A stretch of 64,000 nt of DNA. Origin: Actinernus sp. WN-2022. Its lineage: Eukaryota; Cnidaria; Anthozoa; Actiniaria; Actinernidae. The notes beneath the pieces are model-generated. The model had not been told where the DNA came from. It did not search any database and worked only from the letters and a program-made list of their open reading frames with translations. The translations under genes were made by a program, and so were the position numbers. The DNA lies in NCBI GenBank assembly GCA_030867875.1, contig JAOWCC010001589.1:139101745-139165744 (forward strand), in the 5' to 3' direction. Below are positions 53,822-64,000 of this stretch, in pieces (the first letter of the stretch is position 1; each line of letters begins with the position of its first letter).

Positions 53822-55758
53822 TTTGACGTCACAGATGGCATCATGAGAACGAGGCTACGCGTGGGACGCTCCTGGTACGATTACTGTCATGGCGTCCTCA
53901 CAAGTCGAGTGTTCTACGGAGTTTTGGCACAAAAACCTTACGACCTGATACCGAAATTCACCAACGCATTTATGGAGAAATTAGCTTCTGATAACCTACC
54001 GATCAAATTTACACTTACAAGAGGGTACAAATTCTTCCATGAATCATATATTCACGATGTTGAAGGTATGTTTTTCGTCCCAGCTACATGCAGAATAGTA
54101 CTGTCAGTTTCAAACCAAACTTCGCTTGTCAACTGATGATCTTTTTTGTTCTTAACTGACTCTTATCTGCCCCCTATTTACAGTAAAACTTGCTAAACAG
54201 AACGATGGACCTTCACTGCGAGCAAAATGCTAAACAAAGAGCCACACAGGCTTGCTGTTGTTTTCAAGCGTGTGGCAGAGCCTTGTGTTTCATCATTCCG
54301 GTGTAGTTGTGCTGCTGGTCAGGGCCTTTGCCACCACGTTATCGGCCTGATGTATACACTTTCTCATTACCAGATGTTAGGAATGAAGAGTGTGCCACCA
54401 GTCATCTCCAAAACATCAAAAGCTCAGGTCAGTAAACAAGCCCAAAACAGTTTCTTTATGGATTAAGAAGTTGTGACATATTAAACTTACATGTAGAAAT
54501 AATTCCACTCATTATTATAATATTACCATGCAAAGTTTAATAAACTGGAGTTAAAATTTGGTGAATAGCATGGTCTGTTCATTGTTTCACCTGAACAAGC
54601 CAAAATTGTCCTCAGAAAGATTTTATTAAAAAATATGTTAGAAATGTAGATATTTACTTTGCTACTTACTTATATGGTTCACAGACTTGGCATATTCCAA
54701 ACCGGGTGGATGGTGTGAAGCCCAGGTCAGTGATGGAGGTCACAGTGCAGAAGCTGTACAATCCAACAAAGCCGAAAACGCCAGCTAAGAAGAAGCGCGA
54801 AGCTTCTGGGTTTACCTGCACAGTTTATAAACCCTTTGAGCAACCTCTCTGTTCCCTTGACCTACATTTCAGGCAGTTAATACTAAGCCTGGTTTTCTTA
54901 GAATATGGCCAGATGATGATGAAGATGTGCCATTGGTGGACAGTAAGTTTGGAATTGTTCCAAAAGGATCAGTGCTATCCTACCAACAGCCCCTTCTACA
55001 CATCAAGACTGTCCAGCCTGGCCATAATATATCTGTGCCTGAGTTTGAACTACCAGTTCTGAGCTACTGCCCTACTGTGTTGTCAGAGAAAGAACAACTA
55101 CACTACGACTCCATGTCTGTTACTAACGAGCAATCAAAGCAATATGAAGCCCAAACTAGGGAACAGTCGGCTAATAAGGACTGGCACAGGCTAAGGAAAC
55201 AATGGCTGACTGCCTCAAACTTTAAGAACATTTGCAGCAGAAGAAACGATCATGAAATTAATGCTCTCAGCCAGGCTACTGAAGGGAAAACTGATCCAAA
55301 CAGTAGCCATGAAGTATGGCATTGAGCATGAGGATGAAGCTGCTGAGCATTATTCCCAGCAGTTTGGAAGAGATGTTTTGGCAGTAGGCTTTGTGATCAA
55401 CCCCTCCCTCCCACACCTGGGCTGCAGTCCCGACAGAAGGGTTTATGATGATTCTGAGGATCCCCCATGGGGTCTTCTTGAGATAAAGTGCTCAATGGCA
55501 GATGGATTGTGCAATCTACAATATTTGAAACTGAATGAAAGAACTGCCAGCTACTCACTTAGGAAAACTCATGCATATTACTACCAAGTCATGGGTTGTT
55601 TAGGTCTGACAAGTAGTGCATGGGGTGATTTTTATGTTTATTGTCGCCAGCAATTTCACTCAGAGAGAATCTACTTTGATGGAGATTTTTTTTCTGATAT
55701 GCTTGATAAGCTTAATTTGTTTTATTTTAACTTTCATCTGTCCTCTTCAATAGTGTGA
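53822..55758 (+). pseudogene. SWIM zinc-finger plus YqaJ-type exonuclease gene of ISL2EU-like transposon
   Basis: Exon-like pieces run: VGRSWYDYCHGVLTSRVFYG...HESYIHDVEG (donor gtatgt at 54065). After a TTTACAG acceptor comes VKLAKQNDGPSLRAK, and in a shifted frame a SWIM finger CSCAAGQGLCHHVIGLMYTL (54300-54360). After GTTCACAG at 54684 comes a Lys/Pro-rich linker TWHIPNRVDGVKPRSV. From 54900 the nuclease begins; core residues are YGIEHEDEAAEHY, LGCSPDRRV and LLEIKC, the D...E-x-K site of YqaJ/lambda-exonuclease enzymes. Frames change near 54220, 54890 and 55255, so the copy is dead. In animals such genes are typical second ORFs of ISL2EU-like DNA transposons; the convergent transposase at 56.05 kb supports this. 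No host function need be assumed. Confidence 0.82.
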
Positions 55759-55759
55759 C

Positions 55760-56048
55760 CTGCATATTGAAGTAATAGCAAGTATGTAAAACTGTACCCT
55801 GGTTCCAGAGGTTTCTTTGAAAAAAAGAGAGTGAAGAGCTGCACGATCAGCGGGCCACATGATAGTGAGATTCACATTGTTTGCTTCCATACAATGTACA
55901 TGTAGGTTTTCTCTTGTCTCTCCTCGCTTGCTGATTGCCACTTCGTGGCCTTTCTCTCAGTCACTGATAAAATATCTGGGACCAGGGTAGAACAACTGAC
56001 AAGCTGCTGTCCATAATGTTTTCGATTGTCTGTTAGTCGAAACAGAAG
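55760..56048. other. Spacer between convergent transposon genes
   Basis: Shared 3' region of the nuclease and transposase genes. No feature resolved. Confidence 0.4.
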
Positions 56049-56049
56049 A

Positions 56050-57340
56050 TTAAAAAGCTAGGGACAGATTATTAGAAGAGTGCTGGAGGAGGGGGTGAGG
56101 GGGGGTGGGGGTCAAAAGCAAAAAAGTCTGGCCAGGAAAAATATTTTGAAGAAAAATTAAAGTACGCTTAGGTCCCTGAAAATTAGTTATGAGGCAAGCT
56201 ACAGTCCATATCTGATTGATACTTCCTGCTACAGTGAGTGGAATTACCCGGTCAAAATAATGAAACTCCTTTACTCTTCTAATGGCCCTTTCTACATGAA
56301 CATGTAAGTTGTGTATTTTTTTACTTTCTTTAAGATCTTGTTTGGAAAATTGTCCTTTACTGGCCAGAAATGAAGGCATAGTTACCTCACATTGTAGGGG
56401 AGTCAAAAGATCCTGAATGACTAAACCTTTGTCGGCCATAATTTGGTCACCAGGCTCGCGATCGAGTAACGGCAGAAGCCCAGACTGCCTCACAAGCTCT
56501 TTGTCTGATACAGACCCCTCGAATAGTGAACTGACATGAATAATTTCACCTGACGGTGAAATTACAACATTACCCTTATGAGTTGTGTGACTCTTGTAGT
56601 ATGAGTACATCTCACTGTTTAGAACCATGCTGGAGGGTGCCTGCACCTTTATTTCTGATGCATCAATGATTCCTCTACACTTAGGGTATAACTCCTTGAA
56701 ACAATCGGGCATGTGCTTCTGAACCTTGGCCCGAGATGACCAAATGCAAATGCTCCCTAGAACAAAGTAAAGAAAATGTGTCCAAGAAATAAAAACTCGG
56801 CTGACAGTTGCTAGAGATACTTTGAATTTGTCTGCTAATACCTGATTTAAGGTGCCTATACACGTAGCTTTTCAAGAAACAAATAAAACTGATCAAACAA
56901 ACTGAGTTTACATGATCTTAAGGTTTTCCGTAACCCCTCAACTTCTGTTGTTCCTTTATTCCTAAGCCGCTGCATTTGTGACCATGAATACATGTTCTCT
57001 GCAGTGGGACGGAGAGCAATGAAGGTAGCCACAAGAACACTGAAGGAAGGAAAGCCTGTGTAGAACCGTTTGCTGCTGTCAGGTTTCTGTTGTAACTGCA
57101 CATACAGAATTGTTTTGTTCTGCATTGCTTCCAGTTGCTCGATTCTTTTTTGTGCTGCCTGGAGCATTTCCTCTGTGGAGACCTCAGTACCAGAGTAAGT
57201 GTAGTCATGGCAATTAGACTATAGATTCATCAGCTTCATGCCCGGCTTTGTTTTGATCTGTCACTTCTGGTTGAGTCGCCATTGGAATACAGTCACCTTG
57301 CGGCACTTCTAGCTGATTTGATGCTGATACTGAAGAACAG
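56050..57340 (-). pseudogene. DDE transposase (DDE_Tnp_4 type) of ISL2EU-like transposon
   Basis: The minus-strand upstream part (57167-56870) has a helix-turn-helix-like region: YTGFPSFSVLVATFIALRP...LRLFDQFYLFLEKLRV-like, ending at a frame break near 56868. The frame resumes with LNQVLADKFKVSLATVSRVF (HTH), then the catalytic domain: CRGIIDASEIKVQAP (first D), DQIMADKGLVIQDLL (second D), HVHVERAIRRVKEFHYF (E) and a TVACLITNFQ end; stop at 56050. Upstream, 57330-57220 encodes an acidic stretch with an acceptor TTCTTCAG and a stop. The N-terminal THAP-type DNA-binding domain expected for the family is missing, apparently replaced by the LINE at 57425. Inactive copy. Confidence 0.85.
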
Positions 57341-57424
57341 GTAAAAATGAAAATTATATCAGTTTTTTTGATCGTGTTTTATGCACTTTTTAGATCGCAA
57401 ATAATGACCAGTAAGGCATGTAGT

Positions 57425-58200
57425 TCAAGGCCTAGAAGATGCTTCAATCCTGCAGCATGACCTGGATCGGCTGTTTGAGTGGTCCAGAGTGTGGCAGATG
57501 ACATTTAATTCTGATAAGTACAGTATACTTCGGATTTGCCGGTTAAAGTCACCAACCATCTTCCAGTATACCATGGGGAGATCCCCTTAAGATCTGTTTC
57601 ACATCATCCCTACGTTGGCATCGAATTGACATCTAATCTTGACAGGGGCCATCATATCACCAACATTGTTGGCAAAGCCAACCAGTCATTAGGTTTCATT
57701 AGGCGAAACCTTGGTAGCTGTCCAGAGAGTGTAAAGGAGAATGCCTATACTACGCTTGTTAGGCCTCGCCTTGAATATGCTTCTAGTGCTTGGGACCCAC
57801 ACCTACAGAAGCACCAACAGGGCAGCTAGGTTCGTGAAGGGATGTCACACATACGAACCAGGGACTGTGGCGAATCTCCTGAATGAACTGAACTGGCCAA
57901 CTTTAGAAATACGCAGAAAGTTTGCTAGGTTAATTATCTTTTATAAAATCGTGAACGGCCTGACATCTATTGAGCTTCCTTCATACATTCAGAAACCTAC
58001 CCGTGTAACGCGATCGTGTCACCCTAAGCGCTTTATTAATATGGGTAGTTCTAGCAATACTTATAAATATAGCTTTTTCACAAGAACCATAAAGGATTGG
58101 AACTTGCTTCCGGACTATGTCATCGAGATGCAGACACTCAGTGCATTTACGTTTTTACCACAATTGCTGGTAATATCGCAATCTGATTGGTTGATGTGCG
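57425..58200 (+). mobile_element. LINE RT C-terminal fragment
   Basis: LQHDLDRLFEWSRVWQMTFN, then YVGIELTSNLDRGHHITNIV, ANQSLGFIRRNLGSCPESVK and YTTLVRPRLEYASSAWDPH. After a frame change come RAARFVKGCHTYEPGTVANL, LEIRRKFARLIIFYKIVNG and FTRTIKDWNLLPDYVIEM. This is the standard post-catalytic order of an invertebrate LINE. It truncates the ISL2EU-like transposase on its 5' side. Confidence 0.85.
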
Positions 58201-58207
58201 GTGGTAA

Positions 58208-58408
58208 ATGAGAGTCCAGATAACAGTGCTGATGCGAGCATGTCACGTAATGTCGAAAAAAAATCATACTTTTGAGATTTTACCGAATTTTGAACTCGGT
58301 ATAGATTTCGACAGCTTTTTACCAGAGTGGACGGACATAACGGACATAACGGACAACGAATTGATTGTGATGTTTACACAGCATGACATTAGATACATGT
58401 ATCAATGA
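58208..58408 (+). CDS. Hypothetical small ORF
   Basis: 66 codons beginning MRVQITVLMRACHVMSKK, with an acidic Asp/Phe-rich end containing DITDITDNELIVMF. Unrecognised. GAGTCCAGATA occurs just inside its start (58211) and right after its stop, so it may lie in a small duplicated or mobile segment. Confidence 0.2.
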   Translation: MRVQITVLMRACHVMSKKNHTFEILPNFELGIDFDSFLPEWTDITDITDNELIVMFTQHDIRYMYQ

Positions 58409-58409
58409 G

Positions 58410-58960
58410 TCCAGATACCGAACTACAATTACAATTACACTACGAAAGCCGTTGTTTTGTTTTAATATGGTATTTTAAGCTGTAGTGTAGTCGATAGAGC
58501 GCTTAGCATGGCGTCAACGACAAGTATATCAAAATCCAGACCCTTTCCAGACCAAAACCGTAAAAAGGATACCCTATCGCAGACCTCGGCAGCTCAACTG
58601 ACCATACCCTATCCCGCGGCACATGTACCCGTATAGCCCATATAATGGAGTACCCCCCCTGAAGCAATTAACGAAGAAAGGACCCGACCAAATACGAACG
58701 TAATTAAAAAGTAAGTAAATAATTCAAAATACCTCGGAATACATAGCTTTTCCTTTTTGTTTGTTAAGGAAATATTGTCATGAAAAGCTCGTATTCGGCG
58801 TGGCTCGCGGCGTGGCTGGCGCCGGCATGCAGTCAAGAAAAAAGCAAGACCCCGCATAAGACATGTATAACCCCAAAAAATAAGGATCTAAGTCATCTAA
58901 AGCCTTGCAGAGTAGCCCTGTTACAGACCGATAGATGTTTCTTATTGCCGATTTTGTCTG
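58410..58960. other. Unassigned spacer
   Basis: Frames on both strands here lack family resemblance. Confidence 0.3.
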
Positions 58961-58966
58961 GTCTTC

Positions 58967-59022
58967 ATTTTCCAGTCTGCATTTTCCAGTCTGCATTTTC
59001 CACTCTGCAGTCTGCATTTTGT
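58967..59022 (+). repeat. 14-bp tandem repeat ATTTTCCAGTCTGC
   Basis: Three full units (58967, 58981, 58995; the third has one change) and a partial fourth. Confidence 0.85.
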
Positions 59023-59407
59023 ACCTGCCGATTGTTTGTACATGTAGTTTGACAAGAACGAAGTTTGGCACTTTACAGTCTAATTTTCCAGACAAATGCT
59101 TCGCTCACATGCTAGGTTGCAGATCATGGTTTCTTGAACGGCTAATCAAGTAGGAAAAATACCAAAAATGAAAGATAATTTGATTATATGAAATAGTTTG
59201 CAAGATGATTTTGTAACAGTCAGTTATAAGATAATGTTTTGCAAGCATTATCTTAATATATTAAATAATATATTAAAGTTATGTAGTCTAGTCGCGACTT
59301 TAGTCTGGCGTTTTTATTAACTTTTTCTTGTGTAACTTCCGTACGGTGGCTTGTTTGGCCACAAATGAGTTATTTTTCAAAAATAAATTATGAAAAAAGT
59401 AAAAGTA

Positions 59408-59598
59408 TTTTTTTTTTATCCCGGGTTCCAAATTGTGTGTTCAATCCCGAGGTCTTCATCCGTTGTCGTGAGATGGAGTCAGAATAACTGACCTGATGGT
59501 TAAAAAAAACCTAACCGGTTTTTGGTAATATTGAACACGGTCGACGAAGGACTCGGGATAAAGAACACACAATTAGGAACTCGGGTTTAAGAAAAAAA
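59408..59598. mobile_element. 191-bp inverted-repeat element
   Basis: TTTTTTTTATCCCGGGTTCC...AATTGTGTGTTC...CGAGGTCTTC faces GAAGGACTCG...GAACACACAATT...AACTCGGGTTTAAG. Arms about 60 bp. Confidence 0.7.
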
Positions 59599-59774
59599 TC
59601 CAATTACTTTTTCTTTTTTTCCAAAACAAAACAAAAATATTTTTCCCCCAAAAAAATATAATTTTGTGTTTGAAAAAAAATGACTCGAGTTAAAAAACGT
59701 TTTTTGAATGGGCCTGACCAGCCACCATTACTACGAGTTATTTATTTTTAACTTTAATTTCTCTTACCGCTCAG

Positions 59775-61094
59775 CCCCAACGAAAGAATTTACCATTAGA
59801 TGATGACGTCTACGATGCACTGTATAGCATCTTATGTGGAACAAGGACATTTCAAGATTGGCCGAAGAAATGCGATAAAAGCCTAAGGCAGAGACTTTAT
59901 CGAAAGTGGAAAAGTGGTCATTATGAGGTTAAAGAAACCATTATCCCATGATAGGAAACACAGTGAAACGTATCGTACATAAGGGTCCAAACTGCATTGT
60001 TGTGAAAAGGTCCTGAGTCATCCGTAGGATCATTAAAAAAAATCTGAATTTGATGAAGCAACCCCAGAAGATTAGGCCATTGTTCCAAAATAAGGCTCCT
60101 CTCCGTCCAATCAAAGCTTGTAAAGTACAAGAGAGGCATCAGGTTGATCTTGTTAGCATGTTGAGCATACCAGCCACGATAGATGGTGACACGTATAAAT
60201 ACATAATGTCTGTTATTGATATTTTCAGTAGGTTCTTATTTTTACGCCCTCTTCAAACAAAAGAGTCGGCTGAAGTAGCCAAACACCTATTGCGCATTTA
60301 TGATGAACATGGCCCCCCTGAATTTATTGAGAGCGATCAAGGGCCAGAGTTTAAGGGAGTGGTCAAGACGATCTGTGAATCACTGAACGTACGTATAATT
60401 AAAAGTGCTGCATACAGTCCCCAGACCCAGGGAAAAGACGAGCGATCGCACAGAACATGGAAGGAAAAAATCAAATTTGACATTCTAAACTGTGATGGCG
60501 ACCTCAATTGGGTGGAGAATCTTCCCCAGTACCAAGAACTATATAATGAATCTCACCACAGCTCACTTGGACTCTTAACGCCATTTGAGGTGTACTTCGG
60601 TCAAACTGCGAACAGACAGACAAATAAACTGTTCCTTGGCGAGAAAAAGGATTTTGAAGTTGAAGAGGAACAAGAGAACGTAGTTCAAAATAATGAAGAT
60701 AGCTCCGAAGAAGAATTGCGCGAACTACTAGCCAATGACCGGTTCCTTATTAGAAATAAGGCTTTTGAGTATTCTAATTATGCATCGCAGAGAATGGTGA
60801 AAAGGGAATTAAGACGAAAAACCCCTTCGCTGTCTAAGTCCGGGTACCTGCCTTAAAGAAATTAGTAAAGGAAAAGAAAAGTTCGTTAAAAAGTAGCTGC
60901 GAAGAGCTTATCTTAGCCATTGATCATACAGCGCATAAATACCATATCGAATTTGAAGACCCAGTTACGCTAAAGAAGAAAAACGCCTGGTTTAAAGTCG
61001 ATGATGTAACGTCATTAACAAAGGAAGATGAAAATAAACGACAGAAAATCGCCCAGGAGAAGAGCTATGGTAAGCGGAAAGCCTACCAAGCCTG
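59775..61094 (+). pseudogene. Ginger-like transposase (retroviral-type integrase core)
   Basis: An upstream piece reads KNLPLDDDVYDALYSILCGT...LRQRLYRKWKSGHYEV, then a stop. After frame changes near 59950-60050 the long frame 60050-60856 holds an rve integrase core. Counting from its first Met: D33 (HQVDLVSM), D96 (ESDQGPEF) and E131 (GKDERSHRTWKEK), spacing D-x34-E, with the YSPQTQGK loop. LLTPFEVYFGQ follows, as in Gypsy-like integrases. A +1 change near 60840 leads into a Lys-rich tail (LKKLVKEKKSSLKSS to KSYGKRKAYQA) ending at 61094. The H2C2 finger expected before the core was not seen. A DNA transposon rather than a retrovirus is inferred from the protease ORF next door and the lack of RT or LTRs. 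Confidence 0.8.
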
Positions 61095-61139
61095 ACCATA
61101 GCAACACATCCTCAAAAGTCAAACGAGCAGAGACATACA

Positions 61140-62447
61140 GTGCTAGTTGAAAGGTTAAATGGAGACACTGTTAACTTGAATTTTGACTTCTTAAAGGAGA
61201 ACCAGGAATGTGCGGAAGGGAACTCGTGTTTAGGAAGCTCCTACTTTTATCCCTCCTTGGAACGAGAAGACAACACACCAGTGTACGCTAAATATATCGG
61301 AGGAAAATCACTGTGGGAATGTGAAAACTTGATGATACCGATACACCTTCCCTCTGAACACCACTGGCTTCTTGTCGTGATTAGTATTTTAAATCTTTGT
61401 CTTTACATTTACGATTCTGCCTGCTGCCCCCTGAAAACATACAGAACCATTTTTGACACAATAAAGAACAAATTTATCAGGAAAGAACTCGAATCACTGT
61501 CTTTCGAGTACAGCGAAAAATACTGGGATGAAGCGACCCCTCAGTGTCCAAAGCAAAAGAACGAAACTGATTGCGGTGTATTTACCTGTTTGTTTGCTAA
61601 GCATCTGATATCATCAAACTATAACTATGATGACATTAATCTCGATGATAATCCCCGTAGTGAAATGGCGAGTGGTTTACTTACCCTTGCAACATCTGGA
61701 AACAGCATTAATGAACTTCCTGGAAATCTCCAATGGATCGTCGGAGATGTTCTACAAAATGTTGATCCCAAAGAGTCGACAAAGGTTAAACTTGATAAAG
61801 AAGTTACTAATGCAGGGCTAACCTATCGCCACCCACCTACACCGGGAGACGGCAATTGTTTATTTCATGCAATAAGTGACCAGCTATCTCGAGTTGGAAA
61901 GACTGCCCAGACCGCTTTAGAACTACGTTCACACCTGGTTGAATATCTCCGAAGTAACCCGACCATCCCAGACGGAATTCACTTCAGAGAGTTCATACAT
62001 TATGTAGGATGGGATTCTTACCTGCGAAAAATGTCCATGGATGGTGAGTGGGGTGACTGGATTGCCTTATGGGGACTAATAAACATGCTAAATATCCCCG
62101 TGGCAGTGGTATCCAGTTTAGGAGAGGCAGGATTAAAAGTGATCAATCCTACCGAGTACAGGGAGAGAGAAGACAGCTTCGGGGGCATGGCTTTGCTTGG
62201 CCATGAATTAGAAACTCACTACCACAGCCTCGAGCCAGTGGAGTTTCGTACGCCAAAGGACAACGTCACGGACGAGTTAAAAAAAAGGAACGGCGAAGGG
62301 AAAGTCACCGAGGAAATATGTCCAAACTGTGAGAACAAATTCCAGTGCTATTCTCAGGGGGTTTTCGAGGGCACGAATGGTCTTCTACAGGTGTATTCGG
62401 ACGACAGTGTCATTTGTGATGACTGTGCAACATATGAGTTGGACTGA
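61140..62447 (+). CDS. Ulp1-like plus OTU-like double cysteine protease ORF of Ginger-like element
   Basis: A 435-codon intact frame. Residues 60-155 resemble Ulp1/SENP (C48) proteases: LPSEHHWLLVV with His75, YDS with Asp92, a Gln at about 139 in PKQKNETDCGVF and Cys145. Residues 228-365 resemble an OTU deubiquitinase: PTPGDGNCLFHAIS with Asp237 and Cys240, GEWGDWIALWGLINML, and GHELETHYHSL with His362. The C-terminus has CPNCENKF and CDDC pairs that could bind zinc. Both sets of catalytic residues look present. Ulp1 and OTU proteases are known passengers of Ginger DNA transposons. The intact frame beside a broken integrase is notable. The start is the first Met; a short upstream extension is possible. 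Confidence 0.85.
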   Translation: MLVERLNGDTVNLNFDFLKENQECAEGNSCLGSSYFYPSLEREDNTPVYAKYIGGKSLWECENLMIPIHLPSEHHWLLVVISILNLCLYIYDSACCPLKTYRTIFDTIKNKFIRKELESLSFEYSEKYWDEATPQCPKQKNETDCGVFTCLFAKHLISSNYNYDDINLDDNPRSEMASGLLTLATSGNSINELPGNLQWIVGDVLQNVDPKESTKVKLDKEVTNAGLTYRHPPTPGDGNCLFHAISDQLSRVGKTAQTALELRSHLVEYLRSNPTIPDGIHFREFIHYVGWDSYLRKMSMDGEWGDWIALWGLINMLNIPVAVVSSLGEAGLKVINPTEYREREDSFGGMALLGHELETHYHSLEPVEFRTPKDNVTDELKKRNGEGKVTEEICPNCENKFQCYSQGVFEGTNGLLQVYSDDSVICDDCATYELD

Positions 62448-62687
62448 ATAGTTAAGATTATCATTGTTACAGCGCTTCTCATCATCACAAATGACACTGT
62501 CGTCCGAATACACCTGTAGAAGACCATTCGTGCCCTCGAAAACCCCCTGAGAATAGCACTGGAATTTGTTCTCACAGTTTGGACATATTTCCTCGGTGAC
62601 TTTCCCTTCGCCGTTCCTTTTTTTTAACTCGTCCGTGACGTTGTCCTTTGGCGTACGAAACTCCACTGGCTCGAGGCTGTGGTAGTG
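62217..62687. repeat. Inverted duplication of the OTU ORF end (206-bp arms)
   Basis: 62217-62423 (from CACTACCACAGCCTCGAG) recurs inverted at 62482-62687 with almost no differences, separated by 58 bp. The second arm encodes the same C-terminal segment (EFRTPKDNVTDELKKRNGEG) on the minus strand. A hairpin transcript is possible. Confidence 0.93.
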
Positions 62688-62689
62688 TT

Positions 62690-63100
62690 AATGAGATTAC
62701 TGATCTATTTTTAAATATAGAAAGCAAACTAAAACCAAATTATTTGCCTCTCAACGTGCCACTTTTCTTACCTCAGCTGCACAAATATGCGGTGAAACAC
62801 GGTCAAAGAACAGTATTACTTTGTTCTATAATCAATCGCTTCTATCTGACCACCGTTTAGCCCTTTTCTGTTTTTTGTTTGTCCATTGTGCTAGTCCAAA
62901 AAATTGTATATGAGAGTCAGTGTGAGCCACCTAGATAAGCTTTTATTTGCTTGTGGACAAACACATACAAAATTTGTTTAAATAAAAAAAATTCAATTGA
63001 TCGATCGAGCCGCGGAAATTAATATGGTTATCTTAGCCGAGTTAATACTTTACGATGTTACCGGTTGTTGTCAATAATGTCTTTATTTAGCGACTTATCC
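62690..63100. other. Unassigned spacer
   Basis: A short frame after the palindrome (62690-62860) is unrecognised. ATCGATCGAG and AT-rich DNA follow. Confidence 0.3.
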
Positions 63101-63106
63101 TCCTGG

Positions 63107-63200
63107 GCCCGGTTGTTCGAAGCAAAGCTAAGAGCTACCGCGGAGTTAAAACGCTACCCCGAGAGTAAATTGTACAGATTACAAGTACAGATTTAGCATT
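63107..63200 (+). repeat. Partial copy of the GTTGTTCGA MITE
   Basis: CCCGGTTGTTCGAAGCAAAG, AACGCTACCCCGAGAGTAAA and CAGATTACAAGTACAGATTT match units at 5416-5722. Confidence 0.75.
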
Positions 63201-63262
63201 TCAGGAAGTTTTTAGCCCTCCCCCCCCACTTGAAATTTCGCTCCGCCGTCCCTGAATTTACA

Positions 63263-63380
63263 AACAGGTTTTGCTAATAACACTACCGATCTCGTACAAG
63301 TGCATTTTAATAAATAAAGTCAGATTTGTTTGCTGCCAGTACAACCACGTGATTGCATTCCTGCAAAAGGCCCATTACTG
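63263..63380 (+). repeat. Repeat shared with the LINE insertion at 42.65 kb
   Basis: GCTAATAACACTACCGATCT, CGTACAAGTGC and GTGATTGCATTCCTGCAAAA match 42655-42755. Confidence 0.85.
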
Positions 63381-63384
63381 TAAT

Positions 63385-64000
63385 CTCGTTAAATGTATCA
63401 TTCTGACTTACTTGTTAATTTTAGGGTAAATATAGTTGGGCACTGTTTATATTTTAATGCGTTATGCTTTGATATAAAGACATACGAAACCTTTATAAGA
63501 TATGGTATGAAGAGTACATATTGTAATTAAATTCGTTCTTTTAATACCGAAGAGTGCATTGATCATTCAAACGAAATAAAAAGAAAACGTGTTTTATAAT
63601 GAACTCCTGTAAATTATCGATTCCTAGTTACAGAAAAAAATCTTAGCACCCGAGTTCGTAAACTGTACACGAGGTCGTCAAATATATACTTCCAATTGCG
63701 AAAGGTGGAAACCTAAGAAGCGGCATACTAGGAAGGAAAGTTAAGTTGTACTACAATCATGTCATTTCTAGGCTTCTCACTCAGTCCCCTGCGTCTGCAT
63801 AAAATGTTAATTTACAATGACTATTGCAGATCTTAGCCGTACAAAACGACTTTGAGTCTGTATACTCGCGATTAAGAAAAACTATAAAAACTCGGAATTA
63901 TTAACAAAAACATCTAAAAAGTAATGAATTAACCCGGGATTTTAAAAATAAAAAGGAATTGGCCCTTACGAGCCACTGTAGAAGGTATCGTTTACATGTA
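63385..64000. other. No recognisable feature
   Basis: AT-rich sequence without a supported gene or repeat up to the window edge. Confidence 0.4.

Noticed and set aside
53822..55758. Host or phage recombination gene of lambda-exonuclease type
   Set aside because: Frame changes and a convergent DDE transposase indicate the second ORF of an ISL2EU-like transposon.
60050..60856. Endogenous retrovirus or Gypsy LTR retrotransposon
   Set aside because: An integrase core alone, with no RT, protease, gag or LTRs, beside a Ulp1/OTU ORF, fits a Ginger DNA transposon better.
62385..62666. Separate minus-strand gene resembling the OTU protein end
   Set aside because: It is the inverted duplicate arm of 62217-62423, not an independent gene.

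Overview
The window reads as nuclear DNA of an animal. Coding exons are short, split by introns with GT/AG borders, and scattered among large numbers of transposable-element remains. Modular ShKT cysteine exons, a 7TM receptor and the mix of CR1/L2-like LINEs, tRNA-derived SINEs, ISL2EU-like and Ginger-like transposons suggest an anthozoan cnidarian, probably a stony coral or close relative. That assignment is an inference; no taxon marker such as rRNA is present.

Host genes are few. On the minus strand at 6.6-2.9 kb there is the 5' part of a secreted ShKT-domain protein: signal-peptide exon, ShKT exon, 36-nt Pro-rich linker exon, ShKT exon. All use phase-1 introns, and the gene runs off the left edge. 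Two more minus-strand exons (47.7-47.4 kb and 37.4-37.1 kb) encode the core of a cephalosporin-hydroxylase-type SAM methyltransferase, split by a 10 kb intron full of repeats. Its incoming phase would also fit a ShKT exon, so the two loci could be pieces of related tandem genes (speculative). On the plus strand there is a single-exon rhodopsin-like GPCR with one frame break (12.7-13.7 kb) and a cytochrome P450 pseudogene (20.6-21.5 kb).

The rest is mobile DNA. 0.7-1.5, 18.2-19.8, 22.9-23.3, 31.5-32.0, 40.7-44.2, 45.2, 48.4, 50.3-53.8 and 57.4-58.2 kb hold LINE copies or fragments. The 40.7-44.2 kb LINE carries a 2A-like DxxxNPGP motif ahead of its endonuclease. 17.25-18.2 kb is a Bel/Pao LTR-retrotransposon remnant. 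53.8-57.3 kb is an ISL2EU-like DNA transposon, with a SWIM + YqaJ nuclease gene convergent with a DDE transposase. 59.8-62.7 kb is a Ginger-like transposon with a retroviral-type integrase followed by a fused Ulp1-like and OTU-like protease ORF, ending in a 0.2 kb inverted duplication.

Many non-autonomous inverted-repeat elements lie between these. They include a CAGGAG family with two exact 7-bp target duplications, a 1.3 kb fold-back whose arms each encode the start of a RecQ-like helicase, TTA-flanked PIF-like MITEs, and a 1.1 kb TGTTGTGG element flanked by TATT. Several are nested, which gives a relative order of insertion.
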